Positions 26,301 to 39,879 of a DNA stretch of 64,000 nucleotides are shown here, piece by piece. The translations under genes were made by a program, and so were the position numbers. The stretch is from Paulownia fortunei. Its lineage: Eukaryota > Streptophyta > Magnoliopsida > Lamiales > Paulowniaceae. The stretch spans positions 10,416,001 to 10,480,000 of the forward strand of contig CM033121.1 of NCBI GenBank assembly GCA_019321725.1. The letters run 5' to 3'. The notes beneath the pieces were generated by a model. The model made no database searches and was not told the origin of the DNA. It worked only from the letters and a program-made list of their open reading frames with translations. Numbering within the stretch: position 1 is the first letter of the stretch; each line of letters begins with the position of its first letter.

Positions 26301-28627
26301 AGAAAGAGGAAGATGCATTCATGAATGACCAGGAGGATGCAAATGAAATGTCACTTGGAACAAAGACTTTATCGAATGGGTTGGTTACTGAATAATTTTG
26401 TCTTCTTTGTTCAAGAATCATAATTTCTTTAAATTTGCAACACTTCCTGTCGCATTGAACATTTTATTAATGATATTTCGTGGTTTTTCCCATATTCACA
26501 CAGAGAGGAAAAGTTGCAATGCAAGTCAATACGTCATTATGATGAATTGGGCTCTGATAGATGCACAAAAAAAGAGGTGCAGAGAAAAGAAATTGCCCAG
26601 GAGGTGGTGCCTCTAAAAGTTGGCGGAGTTAATAATGCCCTTGAAGACAATGCTATGGAAACTGATGTCACCCAGGATCTGCCTATTAGTAATGACAAAG
26701 ACCAGATTCAAGTGCAGAATTTGTAAGCATCAATTTTACTGGGCCATGTTACCTATTTCATACATTTAGCTACAATCTCTTAACATGTCATTTGCTTATT
26801 TGCTGGTTTTTTGAGGCCTGAATTAAGTGTGAATCCAAAAAGGAAACGGAAAGACCAATATGAGGAGGATAAGATAGTTGTAAGTGAAAATGTCGACAAT
26901 ATTGGTGTCCTGAGAGAGGATGAATCACTGATGGACATGTCAGATCATATTCAATCGAATCCATCTATCATTGTGTAAGATTGCCTTTTCCTTTGAATTC
27001 TAAAACTGAAAGGTTTATCACTGTTTTCTTGCATCAGGACATGTATTACTGCGATGAACATGTTTTTTTCCCCATGTCTTTTTTTATATTTGATACTAAT
27101 CATTGTTGTTTGATAACATGTCTTACAACAAATATTTAAGCAGGGAAGATAATGTTGACCTTTTGGTGCTCCCTGGTGAGGCTAGCTCTGAATCTGGTCG
27201 GGAGTCAAAGAAAATTAAGAAAGAAGTTATATTGACAGAGACTTCTGCTGAAGGTAATGCTGAAAATTCTAACAATACACTTGAAGGTGGAATGTTGAAT
27301 CAAGAATTTGAGCTTTCTGACGAGATGGAGAAGGATCTTCTGTCAGATACCCTAAATCATGACGAACCAGTGGTTGATGCGTGAGTATTTTTATTGTCTC
27401 ACTCCTGATGATATTTGGAGTACACAGAGCCTGAAATTTTGATGTTCCTTAATTATCTGTCCATTGGTTTCCAGTTCGCTTAACTGTTTTACCAGAGCAC
27501 ATTCCAGTTATAACATTGCTGTAGAGGAGCCAAATGTTGAATTAATCACCTGCTAGATTTTCATTTCCAGCGCTGTCATTTGATGATAGATTTTTCCGTT
27601 TGCAGTGACAGTAACATTATATCTGGCTCACTTTCAAATGATAGTCAAGGCAAGAAGAGAACTTCAAAGAATAAGAAAAATTCAAAGAAGAAAAGGAAAT
27701 CCCAAGTGGATGGTAATTCTGGCACAAGAATGTGTGATTTGGTAGAGAATGAGGAAATTGCATCCATGAATGACCAGGAGGATGCAAAAGGAATGCCACT
27801 TGAAGCAAAGACTTTATCAGATGGGTTGGTAATGGAAGATCTGGCAAAAGGAGACCCTAATGCAAAGGTAGCTGCGCCAGGGAGAAAGGTTTGTTCGTGT
27901 CAACTTAATGTGTGATATATACCATTTTGTGTTAATTTTGCATTAACGTATACAGATTTTGGTAAGGTATATTTACTTATACATTGGGTTCAGGTCAAAG
28001 TTCATTTCACTGGAATGCTGAAAGAAAATGGGTACATCTTTGAGTCTAGTGTTGGCAAAACTCCCTGCAAATTTCGCTTAGGTATAAAACCTTGTTCTAC
28101 ATAACACCTCTCATCCCACTCCTAGGTTTCTCTTTTTGTGTCAATGAATGAAGGAATGTGATCAAATTTATTGACATATTATATTTGTATTTGTTACCCT
28201 TTGTGTTGTGTTCAAACAGGTGACGAACAAGTAATTGATGGTTTTAACATGGGCATTGATGGTATGATACTGAAATTGAATCTTGATAATACTAACTATG
28301 TAAAGTATTCTCTCTTCATACTCAATGCTCGTAATATAGTTTCACATTTACTTCCAACATTATTATCAGGGATGCGGGTTGGTGATAAGAGGAGACTCAT
28401 TATCCCACCGTCAATGGGGTACGTTCTACCTCTTAAAACTATAAATAGCTCCAGACTTTGTTAGATTTTCATGTTTGAATTGCTTGTAGTGCAAATAATT
28501 GCAGAAGTACATTATTTGTGTTCCTTGTTTACTATGGTGCAGTTTTGGAGAACATGGACATGGAGAGATTGTACCACCTAACTCATGGCTTGTGTATGAC
28601 GTTGAATTGGTTGGCGTTCGCCGTTAA
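20348..28627 (+). CDS. FKBP43: Nucleoplasmin-like FKBP peptidyl-prolyl isomerase, FKBP43-like (copy 2)
   Basis: Exons: 20348-20360, 21296-21366, 21690-21922, 22191-22327, 24649-24913, 25097-25342, 25433-25510, 25685-25921, 26164-26379, 26504-26722, 26816-26974, 27144-27380, 27606-27888, 27994-28081, 28220-28261, 28370-28418, 28543-28627. The predicted protein is identical to that of 3180-11464, residue for residue. Only exon 1 and the 5' part of intron 1 lie in the diverged segment, and the 13 coding bases of exon 1 are unchanged. Domain order is nucleoplasmin-like domain, acidic tract, duplicated charged linker, C-terminal FKBP domain. Perfect identity of all introns with copy 1 argues that this is the same locus assembled twice. 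If the duplication is real it would be extremely recent, or homogenised by conversion. Confidence 0.88.
24998..27853 (+). repeat. Intragenic tandem duplication in copy 2
   Basis: Same structure as 7835-10690. Exons 25097-26379 (unit I) are repeated as 26504-27888 (unit II), including introns. Confidence 0.9.
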
Positions 28628-29953
28628 CCTGGCTTATTCCTGCCCTCGGATGTGCTGGAATGACTAGCTTTGCTTTTGAATATTAGCATAAAATGTTTTT
28701 TTCATGTTAAATTTCTGCTGAAGTAGTAGCAATTGGGTTTTGCTATCTTATCTTTTTACTGGAAAATGTGACTTATTCGTATGGTTTGTTTCGGGTACTA
28801 TTTTGACACTTAAAATGCGTAAATTTTAATGATGTATCCTGGCATGGCAAGATGTGTCTTTATCCGTTTCATTGCTAGCATTGCTAGTGACTTTTTCTTA
28901 ATCTAAGTTGATTATGGTCGGTTGAACGTATATATCAGTATGTGCTTGCCTATTGTGTTAGTTAATTGTTGGTATTCCTTGATAAATCTGTTATTTGTCA
29001 AAGCTTGAAATCTTCAGTATCCCAGTTTCCCAAGATGTTCCTATTTTAGTAAAAAAGCCTTGTTTATAGTTTTGAATCGATCTTTTGAATAAACCCATGG
29101 GGAGTGGTTTTCAATTTCATCACTTTGAACAAGTTTGGCTCTGAGTAAGCTGCTTCATGAAATAAATCAGTGCGTAAGTGAATAATGCTAAAATCTTGAT
29201 TTTTGATCTTATTGAAGCAATGGTATTTCTGAGATTTCCCAATGTTTATAACGAGAGAACTCTAAAGGCAAGTGCCACAGCCATGAGATCCCACTAGAGA
29301 GTCAGCTTATCTGCTGCGTAAAAAGCAAGTACGGCACCTGTTACGATTGAGATTAAACTAGCATTTTTAAGTTCATGTTAAAATACTTGTTTGGTATAAC
29401 TGTGCAAGAAATTTCTATACTTCCATGGGTTTAATCTCAAAGACTCATCAATTAAATTTATTGTTGAGAAAATTATTCTTCTAAAGTTAACAAAATATTT
29501 AGGTACATAGATATTTATATGAATTTTTACTTATAAGTGTATAGATGTGATATATGATAAATATAATACAACATAAAGTACATAATGTGGATAATATATC
29601 AATATTATGTTATAACAAATATTAACACAAACATATTCTTATATACTTTGTATATGTGTATAAAATATAATATATCATTATATATGTCTACAAATGTAAT
29701 TATATATTTACTTTTGTATATAATGAAAATCAATACAAAATACTCAATTATATTGCTTAATTTCAAATATATTTTTTTATATAAGTAACATGTATTTTCA
29801 ATATTAAGCTAAGCAATATATATTTATTTTTTATATTTACATATTTAGATATGTAATAAATATTTCTCTGTAAAGTATAATATACACTAATGAATACTAC
29901 ACTATTATATTAATAATTATTAGTATATATCATATATTATGAATAAGTATTTG
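28628..29953. other. 3' UTR and AT-rich downstream flank of copy 2
   Basis: Identical to 11465-12790. No further gene was seen. Confidence 0.6.
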
Positions 29954-31827
29954 ATGTGGAAAAGCTTTTAGGTCCTCGAGAGTCTTGGGAGCTTTAATTG
30001 TTGGGTGGTACTGCCTGCGGTACGAACTAGTTTTGTTAGGTATGCTGGGTTGTTCAAGAGAAACTTTCCGACGCTAAAGTCAGAATTAAAGTCGAGAACA
30101 TTGATAATAAATAGAAAGTTGTAAATTGCCAAATGAATTAATGTACCTCTGAAAGACGGAATGAGCTGGTGTAGCATGGTGCATTGACCATCAGGGCCTT
30201 TTAGGCTTGTGGGATCGAACCAAACTTGATGGGCCTCTTGGGTAATTTATAGGCCTTTGCTATAATTGGGTCCATTGTACAGTCGCACCACCCAGGTAAG
30301 TTTCACAATAGGGAGGTTAGCCGGGACTATAATGCTCAATAGGTTTGGATTTCAAAGAGGTTGACTCTTAATCTATGATGGTGCCTCTCATTAATTAATG
30401 CCCTTTTCACTTGAAAATATTTCTCTTTCCTTCTTGTTTCTTCTTATTCACAAGAAACGAGGTTGGAAATATTTTACAAGCACTTAGGCCTTTTTTGAAC
30501 ATTGTGTGGCCTTCAAAGTTCCCACCACGAGAGGGGACTTAGGCTCAGTTCACCACATTCCACAACAACACCCTTTCGAGGCATTCATTAAACACCTTCT
30601 GCATATTGTCAAGACCAACATTGAAGCACAATAGCATGGGCAAGACAAGGTCACTCCTTTGAACCCTTTCTCGACCTACAAGTCGAGGCACCATTGTCTC
30701 TCTCAGGTGTGGGGCAACATCGGCTTTTCGCTAAGGCTGCATAGTTTGGAACCCATCTAGTCAAGTTAGTTCGACTTGATTGTTGCAAATGGCTTTCAAG
30801 GCCGAGCCCTTATCTTGACTCCATATAGAATTACCCGGTAGAGGCTGTGACGGGGATTGCTTGATTTTAGATATTATTGATGATGTGGGAGGTATCAGCA
30901 GTGACGGTGAGGTTTTCCTTGTGGTATAATTGGAGGTGGTGGTGTCAGTAGGTATTTTGGTGGTTGAGAATTGGAGGAGCCTGAGAAAATTTCCAAAGCT
31001 ACTGTGGAGCTGGTCAAAGCTTGAGACTCTTCCACTCAATATTTTGCCATGTGATTTCATATATATTGTTGGTTGCTTCTACTTCTTTCATGGTTATGTT
31101 TTCATTTAGGTTCGACTTGGTTCTTCAGAAGTGGAGGTCGTTGCATTGACTGTGAGACTTCAAGCGGGAAATTTTTTTGGAGTCAAAGTTGGCGAGGCTT
31201 TCGGCCCTAGTATGAAAAAAGGAGCTATTTTTTGGTTTCAAGTCTTCTTCTACTTTTGAGGACATCGTGATGGAAAGGGTGATGATGGTTTATTATTAGA
31301 CCATATGTAACTGTAGTCGCGTGTTGAGAGAAGTTGGTCGGTTCAGTGAACGGATCTATTAAACCCCTCAATACTAGAGATCGAGGATGGTGAGATAGTT
31401 GTGCCAAAGCGAGCGGTAGGTATTGCAGAGATGATAGATGTTCCTCAGAACGTACCTACAGGGGCTGGAGCTCCATAGGGCGCAGTTGGTTGGGGAGCTT
31501 TGATGTTTCTAGTTAGGAATTATCGATCTAGGATTAGTGCTTTCTCCAACCTTTTAATTCTATCTTTATGATATATTGGTTAGTGCTAGTAGTTTTTATT
31601 TTTATTTTGGTTTACGTATCGTAGTAGACAACTATAATTGTTTACGACAACCTTTTCTCATTTTATGCTATTATACTTTCTTGAGTTACTATTCATATTT
31701 GTATCCCGACTTGCCTCGCCTCATTACATGAATCAGGTGGCTTGCCCATAGCCTCTCGCTTGACATGGGTAGTGATGTCTTAGGCTTATGTCTACTTTCT
31801 AATTTCACATCGCAAGGGGAGTTTCTC
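29954..31827 (-). mobile_element. Degenerate gypsy-type LTR element fragment, copy 2
   Basis: Identical to 12791-14664. In this copy the sequence beyond it is available: a solo LTR (31828-34041), 49 bp of similar GC-richer DNA, then the Athila-like element. DNA of the same character resumes at 45350. One old minus-strand element interrupted by two later insertions would explain this. Confidence 0.5.
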
Positions 31828-34041
31828 TGTAATGCCTAATTATCTCCTACATAGCCAATAATAAGCATCTTTCATAAATATGCATTATCGGATTATGGCA
31901 TACAAATAGTATGATTGCACAAATATGAATAATTGTTACTATATGCTTTAGTTGTGCTTTAACATGTATTAGTACATGCAACATGAGATCAAACTTTTGT
32001 TTCTTGATTTAATATATTCCTTAAGTGCCTTTTTGTGAAAAGTTCGGTATCTCGATTAAGGAAGATTAATATGTTGAATGGCTATGAAATAAATTATTTG
32101 TATTACTCCATACTAGTTATATGCTAAAGAAATTATTTGCCTAAATATTTGCTTGAAATATGTTACATTTAGCTAAGAACTAAAAGTATGCAAAATTGTA
32201 CAATTTGATTGGTAAGTTGACTAGGTTTCATGAAATCATTTTAAACTGCATTGCACTTGATTATAACACCAGAGCATCAATTTTTATCATCTCCCTAGCC
32301 CATAAACGTGGCTTTTTGCATGAGAAGACACCAAACATGAGTCAACCAATCATACGCCTCCACTTACCTCTCTTTGAAATGCCATAAAAATCATTTTCAT
32401 CAATATTTTCTTATGGAAGTTCTTGAAAAAAACCAGCCTTTCTTCTCCTAAGTTTATCCCAAATTTCTACATTCTCTTACTTACAAAAATTGAATTTAAT
32501 CTATAGAAATTCATAGAACACAAACTAGAACAAGTTTCCACCATTTTAAGCTTGAAAACCGTTGATTTTGAAGCTTAATTCTAATTTAATCAAAGTATAT
32601 TATTTTTCAATGTTTCTTATGATATGTTTGTAGTATCTTAGATAGTTACATATTTTAGTATATTTTTGTATGATTGAAAACTTAAGTGGGTTACACTTGA
32701 AGTCAAAACCAAGCTAGTTAAGTTAGTTTATAGCAAAAATTGATAGCCTTATAAAATATGCTTAATTTATTTATTTCTATTGATCTTATAATGCTTATAT
32801 TGTAATTGGAAGTGCCTATGAATGATTGTGAATAATAACAATTAGTTTGCTTAATTGAATGTTAGAATTAATTTAAGTTAGAACCGAGTTTACGTCATGT
32901 TAATTTGAATTATGTTCATGTTTTTGGGGTTACCCTAATATTTATGTTTGAATTATTAGTGATTTAGTGGCTACTATAATGTTTAATGTCTTGAATTATT
33001 AGTAAAATATAGAGTATGCATTGATTTTGAGGTCATGTAATTGATATGGAATTGTTTACAAAGGATTGAAAAGTGTATATGATTTGATTATGTTAGGTCT
33101 TTAACACATCTTATATTCCAAAAAGATCGACCTTTTCTCTTAGCACAAAGCGGACTTGAGGTAAGTTGAAATTTTCATAATGTTGTTCATGTTTTAATGT
33201 GATTATCATTATTTGCCAAATGATATAATGTTTGATGCATACATGGTTCATGAAGTATGATACTATATTAAAAATATAATGAGATTTTTGAAAAGGAAGT
33301 GTGGTACTTGATTAATGATCGGATAGGCAAGGGATGCTGGAGGGATCGACAGACCCAACAAATGATGGTAAATACTGGAAGTTGAAAAATCGATATAGGA
33401 AAGCCATAATGAATGAGACAGAAATGACTAATATTTGAGGCTGAAAGACCAAGTATGAAAACTCTGTATTATTTATCTTATTGACCAATTATTATGAACA
33501 GGTTTCAAAAATTAGGGTCTATCACTATTAGTTAAGTACCACACTTCAAGAACCTTAAAGAATGATTTATGAATGAAAGATATTAAATTGAATAATGCAT
33601 TTAACCATTTTGTGATTTGCATGTATGTTATTTATTATTGCATCAGTTTCACCTTACTGATCTTTTAGTTCATTAGATTCTTGTGATGTAAGTGTAAATA
33701 TACAGGTTTAGAGGTTGACTGAGTTTCCAGAGCGGTCGCATAGAAATTTGTTCATATACTATGCTTCAAGCTATTTTTGCAACCTATTTTTTAAACTCTG
33801 TTTTATTTTTAAAGAAGCCGCTCTATCATGGTTTTGTAAACAGATGTACTCAGTTTTGATTTATGTATATGGTGTGTTTAAAATGAAATGAAATAACAAA
33901 TGAATTCAAGTTCTTTCTCTTATAGCTAAAAAGAGAATTTTTTATTAAAACCATGACTCTAGTATTGATAAAAAGTTAATATTTTTTGATTTAACTGTAT
34001 CAGCTTATTTAGGTTCTACAGTTAGGTTAAGGAGTGTTCCA
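31828..34041 (+). mobile_element. Solo LTR, Tekay/Del-like family
   Basis: 2214 bp, TGTAATGCC at the start and GTGTTCCA at the end, flanked by TTCTC (31823-31827 and 34042-34046). It is more diverged from the 16034 and 48671 LTRs than those are from each other, so it is an older insertion. Its hairpin (near 33655) is decayed. A shortened version of the LTR-internal frame is at 32196-32387. Confidence 0.88.
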
Positions 34042-34095
34042 TTCTCCCTCGTCTTTGTCTTCTCAAAGGTTTGGGTCGAGGGGATTGTGCCTCAT
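34042..34095. other. Short remnant between two insertions
   Basis: 54 bp containing a GGTTTGGGTCGAGG motif that recurs near 45395, just past the Athila-like element. Both flanks therefore look like one older element. Confidence 0.5.
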
Positions 34096-35705
34096 TGATA
34101 AGTGCATATTTTTTATATTTTTGTATCAAACCTTTATACTTTTCTTGCTTTATTCTTGTTAATATTATTGTTTTATAAATATTTTATGTTAAGGAATAAA
34201 TAGAAGCATGTTTCCAAACTTATACAGTTTTTATAATTGGAGCATAACTTCATGATCAAAAGCCCTATAGACCTGAAACTTATTTCATTTGAAAGCTAAG
34301 AGATAGAGGTACAACTTTTATGTTGTAAGATTAACCCAATTTAGTCACGATTATAGCATAAAATTGGTCCACATAATTGCATAAAATGGATTACCAAAAT
34401 TCGGATTAGAGTTCAACCCAATATTGACTTGTTTTACCAATTGGGTTATATATCTTGAGTCCAAATTTATTTTGGGCTAAAATTCGGATATGTTATAAAT
34501 AAAAGGTAAATAAACAAGTTTACTAAAGATAAAATGGTGAGAAAATGTGTTAAAATAGTAAAACCATAGGCTACAACTTGCTGCTGCTGTTAAAGGATGA
34601 CTCTTGAATATGACTTGATAATTTGACCATATCTCCTTTATCCGACCACCAAATTTGATAAAAGATATATGAAAATATATCAGAACCAAAAGATCTATAA
34701 TTTTGATTCTTTACGAATCTTCAAAATCTAACTGTATCTAACTGAACAATGCAATTTAATTTACTGGGTGAGAACTTAGTGTAACAATTTACCAACTCTT
34801 GGCAACTAACATACCACTTGATTAACCCCTCCATTATTTATTTGGCCTCTAGCTTACTCCCAGTACTATAAATAGGCCATGTATTAAAAGCTTGTAAGAG
34901 AGGGGGTAGAGGGTTTCTTTAGGCTAAGTTTTCTAGTTTGTATGTTTTTTAGTATAGTAAATTTTGTAATAGTGATAGAAATGCATTCTCTAGTTTCTCT
35001 TATATTTTTAGTATTTGATACTTTTATTATATCTTTCTAAATTTTATTTTGTTGAGAAAAAATAGTGAACCTCTTGATGGAGGAAGATAAATGGTTATAA
35101 GGGTAGAAAATATTTAAGTTTGTTGTATTATTATTTTTATTTTTGATCTACACCCTACTTGTTTTGTGATGATTATTGATTTATGTATCTCTAATGGCAC
35201 AACAAATACTTAGATTCATTTAGCTTATTATATGATTTTACCCCATCGACTGCTAATGTGAAACCTTAATTTGTTATTGATGAATGTGTGCATAAATGCT
35301 TGATCCTATAAAAAAATCTTGGCGTTAAGAGATAATTTGTAATAGTAAGACAATATCATAATTACCTTATTGCATGAGTTATTTGATAATATATTCCCAT
35401 TGGAACCTTCATTATGTATGGATTCCAATTATAGCAATTAATAGAGGTAAAAAGAATAAATAATCATTTTTCCATCCAAAACTCAAGAGTGGATCCTTAA
35501 TACTCAGTACTTTTATTACTTCAGTTTTTCTTTAGTTACAACATACATTAATTGTTCATGTATTTTGATTCACATAAACTTCATCTTTTTAGAAATATAA
35601 ACTTGAATTCTTTTAACAACTTCCCTATGGATAGACCTCGAACTCACGAAAAATTTATTACTTAATACAACCTGCACTTGGGTTTGCAACCTTAAAGTTA
35701 TATCA
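34096..35705 (+). repeat. 5' LTR of the Athila-like element
   Basis: 1610 bp from TGATAAGTGC to TATATCA. Homologous to 44453-45344, which lacks about 718 bp of the middle. Confidence 0.9.
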
Positions 35706-35710
35706 AGTTT

Positions 35711-35728
35711 TAGCGACGTTGTTGGGGA
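35711..35728 (+). other. Primer binding site, degenerate
   Basis: TAGCGACGTTGTTGGGGA, five bases after the 5' LTR. It resembles the complement of the tRNA-Asp 3' end used by Athila/Tat elements, with several substitutions. Confidence 0.7.
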
Positions 35729-35902
35729 AGGCAAGGTAAGTATTCAGGTTTGTTAATATTTTTCCTTTGTAAATATAGTTTGTTTATTTTCTTTATGGAT
35801 ATATGATTATATGGTATCATAGTCATAATTCTCGATGTTTAGTTAGAAATAATTCTGAAACTTTGTTTGGAAATTTGTTTGAATCATTTCCACACTTCCA
35901 TC

Positions 35903-37330
35903 ATGGCTGAAAATGAAAGTGTCCAGGATGAAAATAAGAATAAACAGGTGTGTACCATGCGTTATTACTTGCAGCCCCCTCGAAATTCTTTTCTTTCTTG
36001 TTTCATTTTTCCTCTGAATGTAAATAACTTTTGATTCAAGTCAGGTATGATCCCTTTACTTCCTAATTTCCATGGTTTAGACTTTGAAAGCCCTTACTTG
36101 TATTTAAAAGAATTTGATAAAGTATGTGCCACTTTTGATGATCAAACTTGCACAAATGAGATTGTTAAGCTCAAATTATTTCCTTTTCCTTTAAAAGATA
36201 AAGTAACAAATTGGCTTAATTCTTTAAAACCTAGGTCAATTAGTACTTGACAAGAAATGCAAGCTGAATTTTGGAAAAAATTCTCCAACTTATAAAACTA
36301 AAGCTTTGAAAAGACAAATTCAAAATTTTTCTCAAAATTCTAATGAAGTTTTCTTTTAATGTGGAGAAAGATTTAAAGATTTGTTGAGTTCATGCCATAT
36401 CATGGTTTTGAAAAATGACGCTTAATTAGTTTTTTTTATAAAGGATTAACTCCTGAAATAAAATAATTTGTTGAAACAATGTGTAATGGTGAGTTTCTTG
36501 ATAAAGAACCTGATGAAGCTCTAGAATATTTTAGATAATTTGGCAAAAAACTCTCAATCATGGCATAGTGTTAATTCTTTCGAAGGTTCTATTAGATCTA
36601 ATCTTGTTAATAGTAATAAAAAAAAAATATTACCTTAGCTAAGAAGATGATCTAAATGCTAGGCTTGCTAGTTTAACAAGAAAAGTTGAAGCCATGAAAC
36701 TTAAAAAAGTAAAGAAAATCAAATATATGCAAGAGGAAGAAGTTTGTATTAATTGTGAACTTTTGGACACTCCACCAATGAATGTCCAAATGAACACATT
36801 CAAAAAATCTTTTCATTCTCCATATTCTGAAACTTACAATCCACAATAGAGAAATCATCCCAATTTCAGTTGGCGAGATGACAACCGTGCCCAACCGCTG
36901 CATTTACAAAACCACCCAACTTTCATTCTTATCTATCTCCACATACAAAATCCCTTGAGGAGACTTTGCAAGCATTTATGCATGAACAAACAAACATCAA
37001 TAATCAGACTTCACAATCTATCAATGATATCAGAAGTACATTTTGAACACTGACAACTTCTTTGCGTACTCATGAAAAAGGTAAATTTACTGCTCAACCT
37101 TAACCTTATCCTTCCACTCAGTGTCATGTTTCTTCTTCAGCTGAAAATTCAGTCAAGGAGGCTAAATCAGTCACAACTCTTCGGAATGGAAAAGTTATTG
37201 ATAAGACTATTCATCCCAATGAGAAAGTTTCTAATCCACCTCTAGAAATGAAGAATGGAAATAATCTTGACGATGAAGGTAAGTTTGAATAAGGTAAGTG
37301 TGAAAATGATGAAAAAGAAAAATATTTACT
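35903..37330 (+). pseudogene. gag remnant of the Athila-like element
   Basis: The likely start is the ATG at 35903 (MAENESVQ), soon followed by stops and frameshifts. The piece at 36047-36250 (LPNFHGLDFE, YLKEFDKVCATF, LKLFPFPLKDKVTNWL) is the N-terminal retrotransposon gag domain of this lineage, which forms the virus-like particle. Residues around 36740-36790 look like a ruined zinc knuckle. After 37100 an ATTLRNGK-like linker leads into the protease. Several stops interrupt it, so it is not functional. Confidence 0.8.
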
Positions 37331-37390
37331 TCCAGCACCCTTTCCTCAAAGATTGCAAGCAACTCAGAAATTTTTGAAATTTTTAAACAA

Positions 37391-39247
37391 GTGAAGATTA
37401 ATATTCCATTGTTGGATGCAATCAAGCAGGTTCCACCTTATGCTAAATTTTTGAAAGATTTGTGTACTATCAAAATAAAACATCATGTACAAAAGAAGAT
37501 AATTTTAACTGAAAGTGTTAGTTCAATCATTCAACAATTTACTCCACCCAAGTACACAGATCCAAGTTGTCCAACCATGTCATGTATGATAGGAAACACT
37601 AGAATAGAGTGTGCTTTGCTTGATCTTGGTGCTAGTGTAAATCTTCTACCTTTCTCAGTTTATGAACAATTAGATTTGGGAGAACTTAAAACAACTTTTG
37701 TTGTACTCCAACTAGCTGATCGTTCAATTAAAATTCCAAAGAAAATGGTAGAAGATGTGTTGGTACAAATTGATAAGTTTTACTTTCCAGTTGATTTTAT
37801 TGTTTTGGACACAGAGCCTGTTGCACAAATACATACACAAATTCCTATCATTTTGGGTCGTCTTTTTCTTACAACTTCAAATGCTTTGATCAATTATAAG
37901 AATAGTAATTTGAAGTTATCATTTGAAAATATGACTTTGAAACTAAATGTGTTTAATGTTTGTAAGCAACCTGCAGAAGATGTTGAAGTACAGGAAGTGG
38001 ATTCAATTGAGGAACTTGTTCATGAATACTTTACTACTACTAACTCTTCAAATTCTTTGGAGAATTATTTCAAAAGTGAAAGTATTTGTAAAAAGGCACA
38101 CACTAATACTATCTTTGAATTTTTGCAAGTACAAGAAAAATATTTTTGGAAGCTAAGGTTTGAAGAACTTTCTTCATCAATAGTAAAATCTATTCCATCA
38201 AGTATTAAAGCTCCCGTGGTTGATTTGAAACATTTTCCGTTTGATTTGAAATACTCTTTCTTGGGTGAGAATGACACTTTTCTAGTAATAATTTATTCCA
38301 AAGTCGATGTATCTCAAGAAGGTAAGTTGATCGAAACTTTAAAAATACATAAGAATGCTTTACGATGGACCATTGCTGATATTAAAGGTATTAATCCTTT
38401 CATTTGCACACATAACATCTATCTAGAGGAAAATGCTAAATCTTCTAGAGAAATGCAACGAAGGCTAAATCCTAATATGAAAGAAGTAGTGAGAAATAAA
38501 GTTACTAAACTCTTAGATAATGGAATCATTTATCCTATTTTTGATAGCAAATGGGTAAGTCCTACTCAAGTTGTACCTAAGAAATTTGGAGTTATTGTAG
38601 TCAAGAATGAGAATGATGAATTAATTCCAACTAGGACTGTTACTGGTTGGTGAATGTGCATTGACTATAGGAAATTCAACTCAATTACTAGAAAAGATAA
38701 TTTTCCGTTACCTTTTATGGATCAAAGTTTAGAAAGAGTTGCGGGACATGAATTTTATTATTTTTTAGATGAATATTTTGGGTATAATCAAATTGCAATT
38801 GCATTTGAAGATCAAGATAAAATAACATTTACATGTCTTTTTGGTACTTTTGCATATCGAAGGATGCATTTTAGATTATGTAATGCACCAGCTACATTCC
38901 AACGATGCATGCTTAGTATTTTTAGTGACATGGTTGAACGTTTTCTTGAAGTCTTCATGGATGATTTTTCTATTTTTGGTAATTCATTTGATAATTGCTT
39001 ATCTAATTTAGAAAAGATTTTCATCAGGTATGAAGAAAAGAATCTTGTGCTAAATTGGGAGAAATGTCATTTTATGGTAACAACTGGTATTGTTATTGGA
39101 CATATTATTTCATCAGAAGGTATTGAGGTTGATAAATTTAAAATTGAGTTAATTACCAATTTGCCAACACCAAAGACTGTGAAGGAGGTTAGATCATTTT
39201 TAGGACATGTTGGTTTTATAGAAGATTTATCAAAGATTTTAATATAA
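37391..39247 (+). pseudogene. pol: aspartic protease and reverse transcriptase
   Basis: One frame across 37391-39247, cut only by a TGA at 38651-38653. Before it, LLDLGASVNLLPFSVY (about 37617-37665) is the retropepsin active-site region in the DLGAS form typical of Athila-type elements, with IILGRLFL downstream. After the TGA come the RT motifs: CIDYRKFN (38657), FPLPFMDQ, GYNQIAI, FRLCNAPATFQRCM, and the catalytic F-M-D-D at about 38955-38968. It continues to the connection region SFLGHVGF and then loses frame at about 39240. The stop sits at a GW-TGA-MCIDYR context where Arg is expected (CGA to TGA). Confidence 0.92.
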
Positions 39248-39258
39248 TATCTAAACCT

Positions 39259-39740
39259 TTGTGTAATCTTCTAACAAAAGACACTATTTTTGAATGGACT
39301 GAAAACTGTAAAAATGCTTTTGTTAAGCTTAAAAGTATGCTTACATCTGCTCCAATCATACAGCCTCTAGATTGGACTTTACCTTTTGAAATAATGTGTG
39401 ATGCTAGTGATTATGCTGTTAGAGCTGTCTTGGGACAAAGAAAAGATAAGAAACCATATGTTATTTACTATGCAAGTAAAACTTTAAATGATGCTCAATT
39501 GAATTATACAATAACTGAAAAAGAATTACTTGCTGTAGTTTTTGCATTGGACAAATTTTGATCTTATCTTGTTGGCTCACTAGTTATTGTTTTCAGTGAT
39601 CATGCAGTTTTGAAATATCTTTTGTCAAAAATAGATGCTAAACCAAGACTGATTAGGTGGATTCTCTTACTTTAGGAATTTAATATTACTATTTGAGATA
39701 AAAAGGGAGTAGAGAATATAGTGGTTAATCATTTATCGAG
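39259..39740 (+). pseudogene. pol: RNase H region
   Basis: The frame 39259-39561 contains FEIMCDASDYAVRAVLGQRK, YYASKTLNDAQLNY and TEKELLAVVFAL, the RNase H domain of Ty3/gypsy pol. It is followed by TGA (39559-39561) and TAG (39673-39675), each at a position where a single C-to-T change explains the stop. It is in a different frame from the RT segment just upstream. Confidence 0.9.
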
Positions 39741-39879
39741 ACTTGTTTGTGATGACTCATTTCAAACCACACCTATTAATGACACTTTCCCTAATGAAAA
39801 ACTATTTAATGTTTTTATTTTACCTTGGTTTGTTAATATTGTTAATTTTCTTGTGATATGAAAGATACTATCGCTTTGG

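Larger units (their letters stand above)
14954..32016 (+). repeat. Second copy of the 328-14853 region
   Basis: 14954 corresponds to about 328. Up to 20909 the two copies differ by scattered substitutions and indels plus two large insertions in this copy. From 20910 to 32016 (against 3747-14853, 11107 bp) I found no difference, and every reading frame has a constant offset of 17163 bp. The last mismatch I see is C at 3746 against A at 20909. Confidence 0.95.
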
